Below, one piece after another: positions 47,183 to 55,218 of a DNA stretch of 64,000 nucleotides. The DNA comes from Novosphingobium sp. PhB57 (GTDB taxonomy: Bacteria > Pseudomonadota > Alphaproteobacteria > Sphingomonadales > Sphingomonadaceae): positions 434,001 through 498,000 of the forward strand of contig NZ_SMBO01000003.1 of assembly GCF_004342985.1 (NCBI RefSeq), given 5' to 3'. Position 1 is the stretch's first letter. Each line of letters begins with the position of its first letter. The notes beneath the pieces are model-generated. The model had not been told where the DNA came from. It searched no databases and saw nothing but the letters and a program-made list of their open reading frames with translations. A program made the position numbers and the translations under genes.

Positions 47183-48208
47183 TTGCGAAAATCGATTGCC
47201 GCACCGTCCGTTACCTTAGCGTCCGTTACCGTGGCGACGCTGGTGCTGGCGGGCTGCAACGGGCATCAGTCGGCGCTGGCGCCGTTCGGGCTGGAGGCGC
47301 GCTCCACGCTCTGGCTGACGGCGGTGCTGGCGGCGGGAGGCAGTGTCATCGCGCTTGGAATGGCCGCGATATACTTCGTCGCAGCGCGGGCTCCGGAAGG
47401 AAAGCTCACTCACCAGAGCGGCATGCGTCTCGTCCTCTGGCTCGGCGCCGTGGTTCCGACCGTGGTGCTGACCGCGCTGCTGGTCTGGGCCCTTCCGGCC
47501 ATGCGCCCCCTTCCCACCGGCGACAGCGATTTGCACATCCGCGTAGAGGGCGAGCAGTTCTGGTGGCGCGTCGCTTACGCGCGGAGCGATGACAAAGGCC
47601 TAAACGGCCGGACGGAGCCGCTGCTGCTCTCCGCCAACGAAGTGCGCCTCCCGGTCGGCCGGACGGTCGTGTTCGAACTCACCGCCACGGACGTCATCCA
47701 TAGTTTCTGGATCCCCGGCCTTGCCGGCAAGATGGACATGATCCCCGGCCGCACCAACCGGCTGGTCGTCAAGGCCGAGAAGCCCGGCACCTATCGCGGG
47801 GTCTGCGCCGAGTTCTGCGGCCTCAGCCATGCGCTGATGGCCTTCGACGTCATCGCCATGGAACCGGCCGCCTTCGATGCCTGGCTGACCGCCGCCCGCA
47901 TTCCCCCGCGCCGCACGCAAGACCGCGGCGCAGCACTGTTCGCGCGCGAGGGCTGCGGAAGTTGCCACGCCCTCGCCGGCACATCGGCCCAGGCCCGCAT
48001 CGGCCCCGATCTCACCCGCTTCGGCGAGCGCCTGACGCTTGGCGCCGGGATTCTCGAACCGACGGACGGCCATACCGCCGCCTTCATCCGCGATCCCCAT
48101 CGCTTCAAACCGGGCGCCCGCATGCCCGCCTATACTCATCTCACGCAGGAGGAAGCCCTGGCCCTTGCCCGCTGGCTGAAGCAGACCAAGGCGGAGAACG
48201 CGCGATGA
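47183..48208 (+). CDS. ctaC: cytochrome c oxidase subunit II with fused cytochrome c (caa3 type)
   Basis: A 341-residue subunit II. The lipoprotein signal has Cys25 (LVLAGC), then come two membrane helices, then the CuA cupredoxin domain with the first ligand in TDVIHSFWIP and the cluster CAEFCGLSHALM. A C-terminal cytochrome c domain follows with haem motif CGSCH at about residue 258 and a Met ligand near GARMPAYTH. This is the caa3 layout, in which electrons enter through the fused haem c. The start is TTG 47183, preceded by AGGGGAAA. The stop overlaps the ATG of the subunit I/III gene. Confidence 0.92.
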   Translation: MRKSIAAPSVTLASVTVATLVLAGCNGHQSALAPFGLEARSTLWLTAVLAAGGSVIALGMAAIYFVAARAPEGKLTHQSGMRLVLWLGAVVPTVVLTALLVWALPAMRPLPTGDSDLHIRVEGEQFWWRVAYARSDDKGLNGRTEPLLLSANEVRLPVGRTVVFELTATDVIHSFWIPGLAGKMDMIPGRTNRLVVKAEKPGTYRGVCAEFCGLSHALMAFDVIAMEPAAFDAWLTAARIPPRRTQDRGAALFAREGCGSCHALAGTSAQARIGPDLTRFGERLTLGAGILEPTDGHTAAFIRDPHRFKPGARMPAYTHLTQEEALALARWLKQTKAENAR

Positions 48209-50727
48209 GCCTGCACGACCAGGACGATCCCGCCCTCCGCGCCGCGCAGGAACAACGCCTGCGTGAAGTCTGGGCGCCGCCCAAAGGCCTTTTCCTGCGC
48301 TGGACGGACACCAACAACAACCAGGTCGGCAACTGGTACGTGCTCACGGCCTTCGCCTTCATGCTCTTCGCAGGCGTGCTGGCGCTCATCATGCGCACGC
48401 AGCTCGCGGTGCCCGACAACGACCTGGTGGGGCCGGGCACGTTCAACCAGTTGTTCACCCTGCACGGCTCGGTGATGATGTTCCTTTTCGCCGTGCCGAT
48501 GTTCGAGGCGGTATCGATCATCCTCCTGCCGCAATTGCTGGGCGCGCGGGACCTGCCCTTCCCCAGGCTTTCCGCCTTCGGCTATTGGTCCTTCCTGATC
48601 GGCGGCGTGTTCGTTTCGGGATCGATCTTCTTCGACGCTGCGCCGGACGGCGGCTGGTTCATGTATCCGCCGCTGACCACCCGAACCGACCTTTCCGGTC
48701 TCGGCGCCGATATCTGGATGCTGGGGCTTTCCTTCATCGAAGTGTCGTCGGTCGCCGCTGCGGTCGAGCTGATCGTGGGCGTGCTCCAGTGCCGTCCGCC
48801 GGGCATGCGGCTCAACCTCATGCCGCTCTATGCCTGGTACATCCTGGTGGTAGCGGTGATGATCCTCTTCGCCTTCCCGCCGCTGATCGCCGGGGATGTG
48901 CTGTTCGAGATGGAGCGCCTGCTGGACTGGCCCTTCTTCGATGCCTCGCGCGGGGGCGATCCGCTGCTGTGGCAGCACTTGTTCTGGATCTTCGGCCATC
49001 CGGAAGTCTACATCGTCTTCCTGCCCTCCATCGCGCTTTTCGCCATGCTGGTGCCCACGTTCGCGCGGCGCCACCTGCTGGGCTATCCCTGGATCGTGCT
49101 GGCGGCGGTGGGCACCGCGTTCCTCTCGTTCGGGCTATGGGTCCACCACATGTTCGCCACGGGCCTGCCGAAGATCAGCCTCGGCTTCTTCTCGGCGGCG
49201 TCCGAAGCGGTGGCGATCCCGACGGCCGTGCAGATCTTCGTCTTCATCGTCACCCTCTGGGCGGGCCGCGTGGTCTGGTCCACGCCGCTGCTCTACGCCA
49301 CCGGAAGCCTTGCGATCTTCGTGATCGGCGGGCTGACCGGGGTGATGGTCGCGCTCGCCCCGTTCGACTGGCAGGCGCACGACACCTACTTCGTGGTGGC
49401 CCACCTGCACTACGTGCTGATCGGCGGCACGCTGATGCCGCTCTTTGCCGGGCTCTATTACTACTGGCCGCTGGTGACCGGCAAGAAACTGTCCGACCGG
49501 CTGGGACGCACGGCATTCTGGCTGATCTTCGTGGGTGCCAACCTGTGCTTCTTCCCGATGCATCTTTCGGGGCTGGAGGGCATGCCGCGCCGTGTGTTCA
49601 CGTATCCGGCCGACCTTGGCCTCGGCGGGCTGAACATGGCCTCCACGATCGGCTCCTTCGTGATCGCCGCCGGGATTGCGGTGATCGTGCTCGACTTGTG
49701 CCGCTCGCCCTGGCGCCAGATGGCCCCGCGCAATCCCTGGCAGGCCGGAACGCTCGAATGGCTGGCCCATCCGCAGGACGAGAACTGGGGCATCCGCTCG
49801 ATCCCGCTGATCGAGAGCCGCTATCCGATCTGGGATCAGGAAGACTTCGTGCGCAAGGTGGACGAAGGCCGCTATTTCCTGCCCGATGCGGAGGAAGGCC
49901 GGCGCGAGACGATCATCACCTCGGTGCTGGACGCGCGCCCGGTCTCGGTCATTCGCCTGGGCGCTCCCAGCTGGAAACCGATGCTCACCGCCCTGGCGCT
50001 TGGCGGCGTGTTCATCCTGACCACTTATCATCTCTACTGGCTGGCGCTGGTTTCGGGCGTGGCGACGCTGGCCATGGTGCTCTGGTGGCTCTGGACCGGA
50101 ACGGCGGAAATTCCCGAAAAGCCCAGCAAACCGATCGGGCACGGCATGGAGCTGCCGCTCTACATCTCGGGCGGAGCCTCTCCGGGCTGGTGGGCCATGT
50201 TCATCACGATGATGGCGGACGCCACGGCCTTCTCCGGATTGCTGTTCGGCTACTTCTTCTTCTGGACCCGGCATGCCGACTTTCCGCCGCCCGACATGGC
50301 CGCGGCGCCCGGCATCTTCTGGCCGATGATCGCGCTGATGCTGGCTCTTGCGGGCTGGGTCGCCACGGTCGCCGCGCGCGAGATCCACGCGCGGGGTGGC
50401 ATCGGTGCGGGCCGATTGCTGCTGCTGTTCGGGTTGGCCACCAGCCTGGCGGGTGTCCCGGCCGGACTGGCGGGGCCCTGGCTCTCCGGCATGGATCCCG
50501 CCACACACAGCTACCCAGCAATCGTCTGGACGCTGGCGATCTGGACCTGCCTTCATGCCGCCGTCGCGGCGATCATGCAGGCCTATGTTCTCGCGCGGAG
50601 CCTGGCAGGGCGGATGACCCCGCATCACGACGCGGATATTCGCAACGTCACCGTCTACATGCACTTCTTCGCGCTCACCGCCGCCTGCGCCTATGCCACC
50701 ATCGGCCTGTTCCCGGAGGTGGCATGA
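48205..50727 (+). CDS. cytochrome c oxidase fused subunits I and III
   Basis: An 840-residue fusion. The subunit I part (about 1-560) carries haem and copper ligands: His in LFTLHGSVMMF, His265/Glu267/Tyr269 (FGHPEVY), CuB His314/His315 (VHHMFATG) and His400/His402 (AHLHYVL). The linker is about 560-640 and the subunit III part about 645-840 (ADATAFSGLLFGYFFFW). The D-channel aspartate Asp116 is kept (GARDLPFPRL), but the usual Asn seven residues on is Ser123, and the K-channel lysine position reads Gln343 (PTAVQIF). It reduces O2 to water and pumps protons. It overlaps ctaC and the next gene by 4 bases each. Confidence 0.93.
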   Translation: MSLHDQDDPALRAAQEQRLREVWAPPKGLFLRWTDTNNNQVGNWYVLTAFAFMLFAGVLALIMRTQLAVPDNDLVGPGTFNQLFTLHGSVMMFLFAVPMFEAVSIILLPQLLGARDLPFPRLSAFGYWSFLIGGVFVSGSIFFDAAPDGGWFMYPPLTTRTDLSGLGADIWMLGLSFIEVSSVAAAVELIVGVLQCRPPGMRLNLMPLYAWYILVVAVMILFAFPPLIAGDVLFEMERLLDWPFFDASRGGDPLLWQHLFWIFGHPEVYIVFLPSIALFAMLVPTFARRHLLGYPWIVLAAVGTAFLSFGLWVHHMFATGLPKISLGFFSAASEAVAIPTAVQIFVFIVTLWAGRVVWSTPLLYATGSLAIFVIGGLTGVMVALAPFDWQAHDTYFVVAHLHYVLIGGTLMPLFAGLYYYWPLVTGKKLSDRLGRTAFWLIFVGANLCFFPMHLSGLEGMPRRVFTYPADLGLGGLNMASTIGSFVIAAGIAVIVLDLCRSPWRQMAPRNPWQAGTLEWLAHPQDENWGIRSIPLIESRYPIWDQEDFVRKVDEGRYFLPDAEEGRRETIITSVLDARPVSVIRLGAPSWKPMLTALALGGVFILTTYHLYWLALVSGVATLAMVLWWLWTGTAEIPEKPSKPIGHGMELPLYISGGASPGWWAMFITMMADATAFSGLLFGYFFFWTRHADFPPPDMAAAPGIFWPMIALMLALAGWVATVAAREIHARGGIGAGRLLLLFGLATSLAGVPAGLAGPWLSGMDPATHSYPAIVWTLAIWTCLHAAVAAIMQAYVLARSLAGRMTPHHDADIRNVTVYMHFFALTAACAYATIGLFPEVA

Positions 50728-51116
50728 GCGAAGACCCGCGCGGCGACCGCAGGAAATGGCACGAGCGGCTGCAAGTCACGCTCTGGACCCTGATCGTGCC
50801 GCCCACGGTCTGGGCGGCCCATTTCCTGTTTTCCTACCTCTGGGCGGCGATATCCTGCGCCAAGCAAGGCGACTTCGCCCGGTTCCCGACGCTGTTCGTG
50901 GCCGGGACGGTGCTGGCCCTGGCGGCCATCGCCCTGTCGGGCTGGATCGCCCACCGGCAGGTCCGCATGCCCGGCAGCCCACCGCCGCACCAGGACGGGA
51001 CCGACATCGACCGGCTGCGTTTTCTGGCGAAGGCAACCCTGCTGCTGGCCGGACTGAGCTTCGTGGGCGTGCTTTTCACCGCGCTGCCGGTGGTGTTCAT
51101 CGGAGACTGCCGGTGA
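50724..51116 (+). CDS. small membrane protein of the oxidase operon
   Basis: A 130-residue protein with three likely membrane segments (about 19-45, LFVAGTVLALAAIALSGWIA, and ATLLLAGLSFVGVLFTALPV). The N-terminus is hydrophilic and charged. I recognise no named family. Its ATG overlaps the fused subunit I/III stop, and its stop overlaps the ctaG GTG, so it is made with the oxidase. It may be an extra small subunit or assembly aid, in the place where a subunit IV often sits. Confidence 0.75.
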   Translation: MSEDPRGDRRKWHERLQVTLWTLIVPPTVWAAHFLFSYLWAAISCAKQGDFARFPTLFVAGTVLALAAIALSGWIAHRQVRMPGSPPPHQDGTDIDRLRFLAKATLLLAGLSFVGVLFTALPVVFIGDCR

Positions 51117-51724
51117 AGCGGGCTGCGCTCCTGACCGGGTTCCTGCTCGTGCCGCTGGGCCTTGCCTGCGCGCACTTCGGCATGACCGGCCACATGACCG
51201 CGCATATGATCGCCGTGGCCGTGGCCGCGCCGCTGCTGGCATTCGGCCTGGCCGAAACCGCTCTCGATCCTGCGCGCCGCTGGCCCCGCCTGGTGACGCC
51301 GATGGCGATGATGCTGGTGGAACTGGTCGCCGTCTGGGCGTGGCACTTGCCCGCCGTGCGCCGCGCCGCCGACGCCGCACCCTGGCTGGGCGCCGCGGAA
51401 TACGCCAGCTTCCTGGGCGCTGGACTGCTGCTCTGGAGCGCCGCGATCCACACCCCCCAGCGCGCAGCCGGGATCGGTGCGCTTCTGCTGACATCCATGC
51501 ATATGACGCTGCTGGGCGTGCTCATCGGCCTCGCCCCGCGCCCGCTTTACGGCTCGGGAATGCCCGGAATGCACCACCACGGCGCGCCGTTCGGCCTTGA
51601 CCCTCTGGCCGACCAGCAGCTTGGCGGGGTCGCCATGCTGGTGATCGGCGGGGCAAGCTACTTCCTCGGCGGCATTGCCCTTCTTGCGGGACTGCTGAGA
51701 GCCAAGCCGGAACCTTCGAAATGA
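51113..51724 (+). CDS. ctaG: cytochrome c oxidase assembly factor CtaG (caa3 type)
   Basis: A 203-residue membrane protein of the caa3_CtaG family (unrelated to the Cox11-type CtaG), with about six helices. Visible are HFGMTGHMTAHMIAVAVAAP (His/Met-rich, suited to copper handling), VAVWAWHLPAVRRAADAAPW, SMHMTLLGVLIGLAPRPLY and MPGMHHHGAPFGLDPLADQQ. It is needed for assembly of the CuA/CuB centres in related operons. The start is GTG 51113, overlapping the previous TGA. The stop overlaps the cytochrome c ATG. Confidence 0.87.
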   Translation: MKRAALLTGFLLVPLGLACAHFGMTGHMTAHMIAVAVAAPLLAFGLAETALDPARRWPRLVTPMAMMLVELVAVWAWHLPAVRRAADAAPWLGAAEYASFLGAGLLLWSAAIHTPQRAAGIGALLLTSMHMTLLGVLIGLAPRPLYGSGMPGMHHHGAPFGLDPLADQQLGGVAMLVIGGASYFLGGIALLAGLLRAKPEPSK

Positions 51725-52752
51725 CCGTGAAACTGACCTGGAAACGCCTGATCCTGGCGCTGCTCACCCTCTTCGCGCTGGGCATGGGATTTGCCTGGTC
51801 CGGCCTGTTCCCCATCGCCGCTTCTTCGGGACATTGGGCGATCACCGACTGGTTCCTCCACTGGACCATGCAGAACTCCGCGCGCACTTACAGCGCGTTC
51901 CAGACGCCGGAGCGCGTGCGCGACGACCGCGCCCTCGTCAGCGCGGCGGGCCATTTCCGGCAGTCCTGCGCGGTGTGCCACGGGGCGCCCGGCATGCCGC
52001 CATCGCCGGTCATGCAGTCCGCCACGCCGCCCGCACCGGACCTTGCGCGCGTGGTGGGCGAATATGGCGACAAGGAGCTGTTCTGGATCGTTCGTCACGG
52101 GGTGAAATTCACCGGCATGCCCGCCTGGCCGGCCGGCGACCGACCGGACGAAGTGCGCCGCATGGTGGGCTTCCTGCGCCGCCTGCCGAACATGACCCCG
52201 GCCGAGTACGAGGCTCTCACCGCGCCTGCGCCGGGCAGCGACGCTGCTCTTGCCAGCTGCACGGGTTGCCACGGAACCGACGGCCTGGGGCGCGGCCAGG
52301 CCGATATCCCGGTGATCGCCGGGCAGAAGGAAAGCTATCTCCTCGCCGCCCTGCGCGACTTCGCTTCCGGAAAGCGCCACGGTGCGGTCATGCAGGTTGC
52401 GGCATCGGGCCTCTCGGACGCGGAGTTGCGCCAGGCCGCCCGCCATTACGCACGGCAACCGGGGCTGCGCGACCAATCCCTCCTCGCCGCCCATGCCATC
52501 GTTTCGGATGGACTGCCCGCGCAGCAATTGCCTGCCTGCACCACCTGCCACGCGCCCGGAAAGGCAGCGCCCGCGCTCGGCGGCCAGCGGGCGGACTACC
52601 TCGCCGCCAGATTGCGGCAATGGCGGGGCGAGGAAACCGTGATCGACGCACATAAGCCGCGCGACCCGATGGCCGTCATCGCCCGGCGCATTCCCGAGGC
52701 GCAAATCGATCCTCTCGCCAAGGCCCTGTCCGGGGACGCTACCGCGCGCTGA
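51721..52752 (+). CDS. membrane-anchored three-haem cytochrome c
   Basis: A 343-residue c-type cytochrome with an N-terminal membrane anchor (about residues 8-32) and three CXXCH haem sites: CAVCH from Cys83, CTGCH from Cys180 and CTTCH from Cys273. Each begins a separate cytochrome c domain. It is the last gene of the oxidase operon and overlaps ctaG by 4 bases. It probably brings electrons to the haem c domain of subunit II. Multi-haem cytochromes with such anchors also occur with alcohol or aldehyde dehydrogenases, but none is encoded here. Confidence 0.88.
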   Translation: MTVKLTWKRLILALLTLFALGMGFAWSGLFPIAASSGHWAITDWFLHWTMQNSARTYSAFQTPERVRDDRALVSAAGHFRQSCAVCHGAPGMPPSPVMQSATPPAPDLARVVGEYGDKELFWIVRHGVKFTGMPAWPAGDRPDEVRRMVGFLRRLPNMTPAEYEALTAPAPGSDAALASCTGCHGTDGLGRGQADIPVIAGQKESYLLAALRDFASGKRHGAVMQVAASGLSDAELRQAARHYARQPGLRDQSLLAAHAIVSDGLPAQQLPACTTCHAPGKAAPALGGQRADYLAARLRQWRGEETVIDAHKPRDPMAVIARRIPEAQIDPLAKALSGDATAR

Positions 52753-52843
52753 CCTTCACCCGGGATTCGCCCGCGCAGCGCAGCCAGCGGCGCGCCTCAT
52801 GCGTTCCCGAAACCAAAAGGCTCCACTGAAAGGCAAAATCGGC

Positions 52844-53407
52844 ATGACCGAAAGCGGAAACGACCCCCGGGAAGACGTGCTGAACTTCTGGTTCCGCGAA
52901 CTCTCTCCCAAAGACTGGTTCGAGACCGCCGAGGCCCTGGACCCCGCGGTGCGTTCCCGTTTCGGCGCGCTTCACGCCCAGGCCGCAGAAGGCGCGCTGG
53001 CGGACTGGGCCGAGACCCCGCTCGGGCGGCTGGCGCTGATACTCGTGCTCGACCAGTTCTCTCGCCATATCCATCGGGGCACGGCGCTGGCCTTTGCCAA
53101 CGATCCCGCCGCGCAGCACCTCGCCGTCGAGGGCATAGCCGCCAGAATGGACGAAACCCTCGGCTTTGCGCAGCGCCAGTTCTTCTACATGCCGCTGATG
53201 CATGCCGAAGACCCCGTCCTCCAGGCCATGAGCGTCGAACGCTTCAAGGCCCTGCGCGACTATGCCGAAGAGGTGACGGGCTTCGCTTCGGGCCATAGCG
53301 CCGAAATTGCCGCCTTCGGGCGCTTCCCGGGGCGCAATCTCGCTCTTGGCCGAAATTCCAGTCCCGCAGAGATCGAACATCTGAACAGCAGCGAACCGGC
53401 ATCCTGA
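52844..53407 (+). CDS. DUF924 family protein
   Basis: A 187-residue DUF924 protein, all-helical, of unknown function. Family features are DVLNFWFRELSPKDWFE at the start, GRLALILVLDQFSRHIHRG in the middle, FFYMPLMHAEDPVLQ, and GRFPGRNLALGRNSSPAEIE at the end. AAAGG precedes ATG 52844 by 10 bases; an in-frame ATG at 52799 would add 15 basic residues. It follows the oxidase operon after 91 bases and is probably separate. Confidence 0.85.
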   Translation: MTESGNDPREDVLNFWFRELSPKDWFETAEALDPAVRSRFGALHAQAAEGALADWAETPLGRLALILVLDQFSRHIHRGTALAFANDPAAQHLAVEGIAARMDETLGFAQRQFFYMPLMHAEDPVLQAMSVERFKALRDYAEEVTGFASGHSAEIAAFGRFPGRNLALGRNSSPAEIEHLNSSEPAS

Positions 53408-53446
53408 TCGCAGCGCAAGGCTCCCAACCCGCCCGCGCCCTGCCAC

Positions 53447-53629
53447 TCAGTTCCGCAACATGATCCAATCGTCGTCGCCGCCCTTGTCCCGCAGGACATC
53501 GAGAGCCGTCTGGACGTGAATCGCCGCGAGATCCTGACCGCAGGCGTCGAGGCGGCCTATGGCTTCCTGCAGCAAGTGCGTAATGCTGCGCAGCTCAAGG
53601 ACAAGCTGTTCCTGGTTGGTGAGTGCCAT
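53447..53629 (-). CDS. 60-residue hypothetical protein
   Basis: A 60-residue acidic, helical protein (MALTNQEQLVLELRSITHLL, QEAIGRLDACGQDLAAIHV). I recognise no family. GGGAGGAACGG precedes ATG 53629; a start 42 bases earlier is possible but less supported. It is convergent with the DUF924 gene. It could be a small helical bundle protein. Confidence 0.6.
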   Translation of the reverse strand: MALTNQEQLVLELRSITHLLQEAIGRLDACGQDLAAIHVQTALDVLRDKGGDDDWIMLRN

Positions 53630-53736
53630 CAGACCGTTCCTCCCCCTCGGGCCTATCCCCCCTAGGTCCAAGAAGACAGGCTAAGCCAAGGAACGCTCCG
53701 AACCAAGTAGAATTACGAATGACTCCCATTGGATAG

Positions 53737-54207
53737 TCAAATATTCACCTTTCCGGTACTGCGCGCGGCCCGCCGCAAGTAATCGCGCATCAGCGCCTGC
53801 CCCTTGTCGGTAAGACAGGCATGGTTGCCGCCCGACGCGGCATCCGTACAGCGCGTCACCAGCCCTTTCGCTTCCAGCACGTTCTGCCAGCGCAGCACCG
53901 TATTGGCCGAAGAGGTGCCGAGCGGCGCCGCGGGTTTGCGGGACTGGCCGATGAAAAGGTCGAGCAGAATGTCCCAGGCCGGCTCCCCGAAGAAATCCGC
54001 GCCGAGCATTTCATCGCGGATCCGGCGGCATCGATAGATATATTCGGCCAGGGGCAGCAGACCAGCATCGCCTTCCGCGGCCCCGTCACCCAGCCCCTCG
54101 CCACCTGGATGGCCGTCTGGCCCGCCTGCGGATACATGCCCGGACAAGCCACTCTCCGGCGTCGGCCCAAGCCCGCCGAAACCCTCTTCCCCAAGTTTTC
54201 TACCCAT
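53737..54207 (-). CDS. MarR-like winged-helix protein
   Basis: A 156-residue protein with a Gly-rich N-terminal 45 residues and a C-terminal winged-helix domain of the MarR type: AEYIYRCRRIRDEMLGADFF, then EPAWDILLDLFIGQSRK, TSSANTVLRWQNVLEAKGLV (recognition helix and following strand), HACLTDKGQALMRDYL (wing and final helix). It probably regulates a gene outside the region. Sphingomonads carry many such short regulators. The length of the Gly-rich leader makes the start uncertain. Confidence 0.65.
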   Translation of the reverse strand: MGRKLGEEGFGGLGPTPESGLSGHVSAGGPDGHPGGEGLGDGAAEGDAGLLPLAEYIYRCRRIRDEMLGADFFGEPAWDILLDLFIGQSRKPAAPLGTSSANTVLRWQNVLEAKGLVTRCTDAASGGNHACLTDKGQALMRDYLRRAARSTGKVNI

Positions 54208-54343
54208 CGCCCCCAGCTGTTAACGCCCCGCGACTCCTGCGCGCCCGCTGAAGCGCATGACTTAAGCGCTGGTCAGTGACAACGCTGTCAACGACGAAGA
54301 CCGGCCGGACTTCAAAAAGTTAATCTAGGATAATTCCGGTCCA

Positions 54344-55144
54344 CTATTGCTGCAGGTAACGGCTCGGCGGCACGCCCAGCACGCGTTTGAACATCGTGGA
54401 GAAATTCCCCGGCCCATCGTAACCGAGGTCGAGCGCGATGGCGGTGACGGAATCGCCGGCAGCCAGCCGCGGCAGGGCCACCGAGAGGCAGGCCTGCTGC
54501 CGCCATTCCGCGAAACTCATGCCTGTCTCCCGTCGGAACAGCCGCGTGAACCGGCGGCGGTTCATCGCCAGGGCATCGGACCATCGCTCGATCGTGTCTC
54601 CGGCGCGGGGGCTTTCCAGAAAGCGATGGCAGCGTTCCGCCAGCGCAGGGTTGCGCGGAAAAGGCACGACGATGGGAATGACCGGCGCCTGGCAGATTTC
54701 GGCGACCAGCAGAGCCATGACCAGTCCGTCGCGGCCCTCCAGGTCGTATTCGGCGGGCACTTCGGACGCCGCCACCAGAAGCTGCCGCAGCAGCGGGGAC
54801 ACCGCGACCACCCGGCAAGTATCCGCCAGAGCCGCGCCCGCCGAAGGCGCCACCAGCACGCTGCGCGTCTGCACTTTGCCCACCATCCGCACCGAATGCG
54901 GCGTTCCGGCAGGGATCCACACCGCGCGCTCCGGCGGTGCGACCCAGGCGCCATCCGGCGTGCTCACGGCCACCACGCCGCGCGAGGCATAGAGGAACTG
55001 GCCCCGCCGATGGCTGTGCTCCGCCAGCTCGAACGAGGGCGGATAATCGTTGCCGATACCGACGACCGGCCGCGGCACGTCCTCGTAATCCGCCGGCTGG
55101 CGTTGCTGGATCCGATGTCCCACAATCATAATTGATTGACCCAT
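54344..55144 (-). CDS. AraC-family transcriptional regulator
   Basis: A 266-residue AraC regulator with a cupin-like N-terminal domain (SFELAEHSHRRGQFLYASRG, PPERAVWIPAGTPHSVRMVG) and a C-terminal double helix-turn-helix (ERWSDALAMNRRRFTRLFRR, then GDSVTAIALDLGYDGPGNFS and RVLGVPPSRYLQQ). The cupin His/Glu pattern suits small-molecule or metal sensing. The start may be ATG 55144 or ATG 55129, with no clear ribosome site for either. It is divergent from the fosmidomycin-resistance-type exporter, its probable target. A perfect inverted repeat overlaps its start. Confidence 0.85.
   Translation of the reverse strand: MGQSIMIVGHRIQQRQPADYEDVPRPVVGIGNDYPPSFELAEHSHRRGQFLYASRGVVAVSTPDGAWVAPPERAVWIPAGTPHSVRMVGKVQTRSVLVAPSAGAALADTCRVVAVSPLLRQLLVAASEVPAEYDLEGRDGLVMALLVAEICQAPVIPIVVPFPRNPALAERCHRFLESPRAGDTIERWSDALAMNRRRFTRLFRRETGMSFAEWRQQACLSVALPRLAAGDSVTAIALDLGYDGPGNFSTMFKRVLGVPPSRYLQQ
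55123..55138. promoter_or_regulatory. inverted repeat CAATCA-N4-TGATTG
   Basis: A perfect 6-bp dyad with a 4-base centre over the AraC regulator start, facing the divergent exporter gene at 55219. Autoregulator or exporter control site is plausible. Confidence 0.4.
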
Positions 55145-55218
55145 ATGCCGAAGCGGGACGATCTCAAAGCGAATAGGAGAGGCGCCACGAGCAAAGGACC
55201 GCGAAGGAGGCGGCAAAA

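Noticed and set aside
48585-50723. Long plus-frame reading overlapping the fused oxidase gene
   Set aside because: Arg/Pro/Gly-rich shadow frame; only its last part from ATG 50724 is a real gene.
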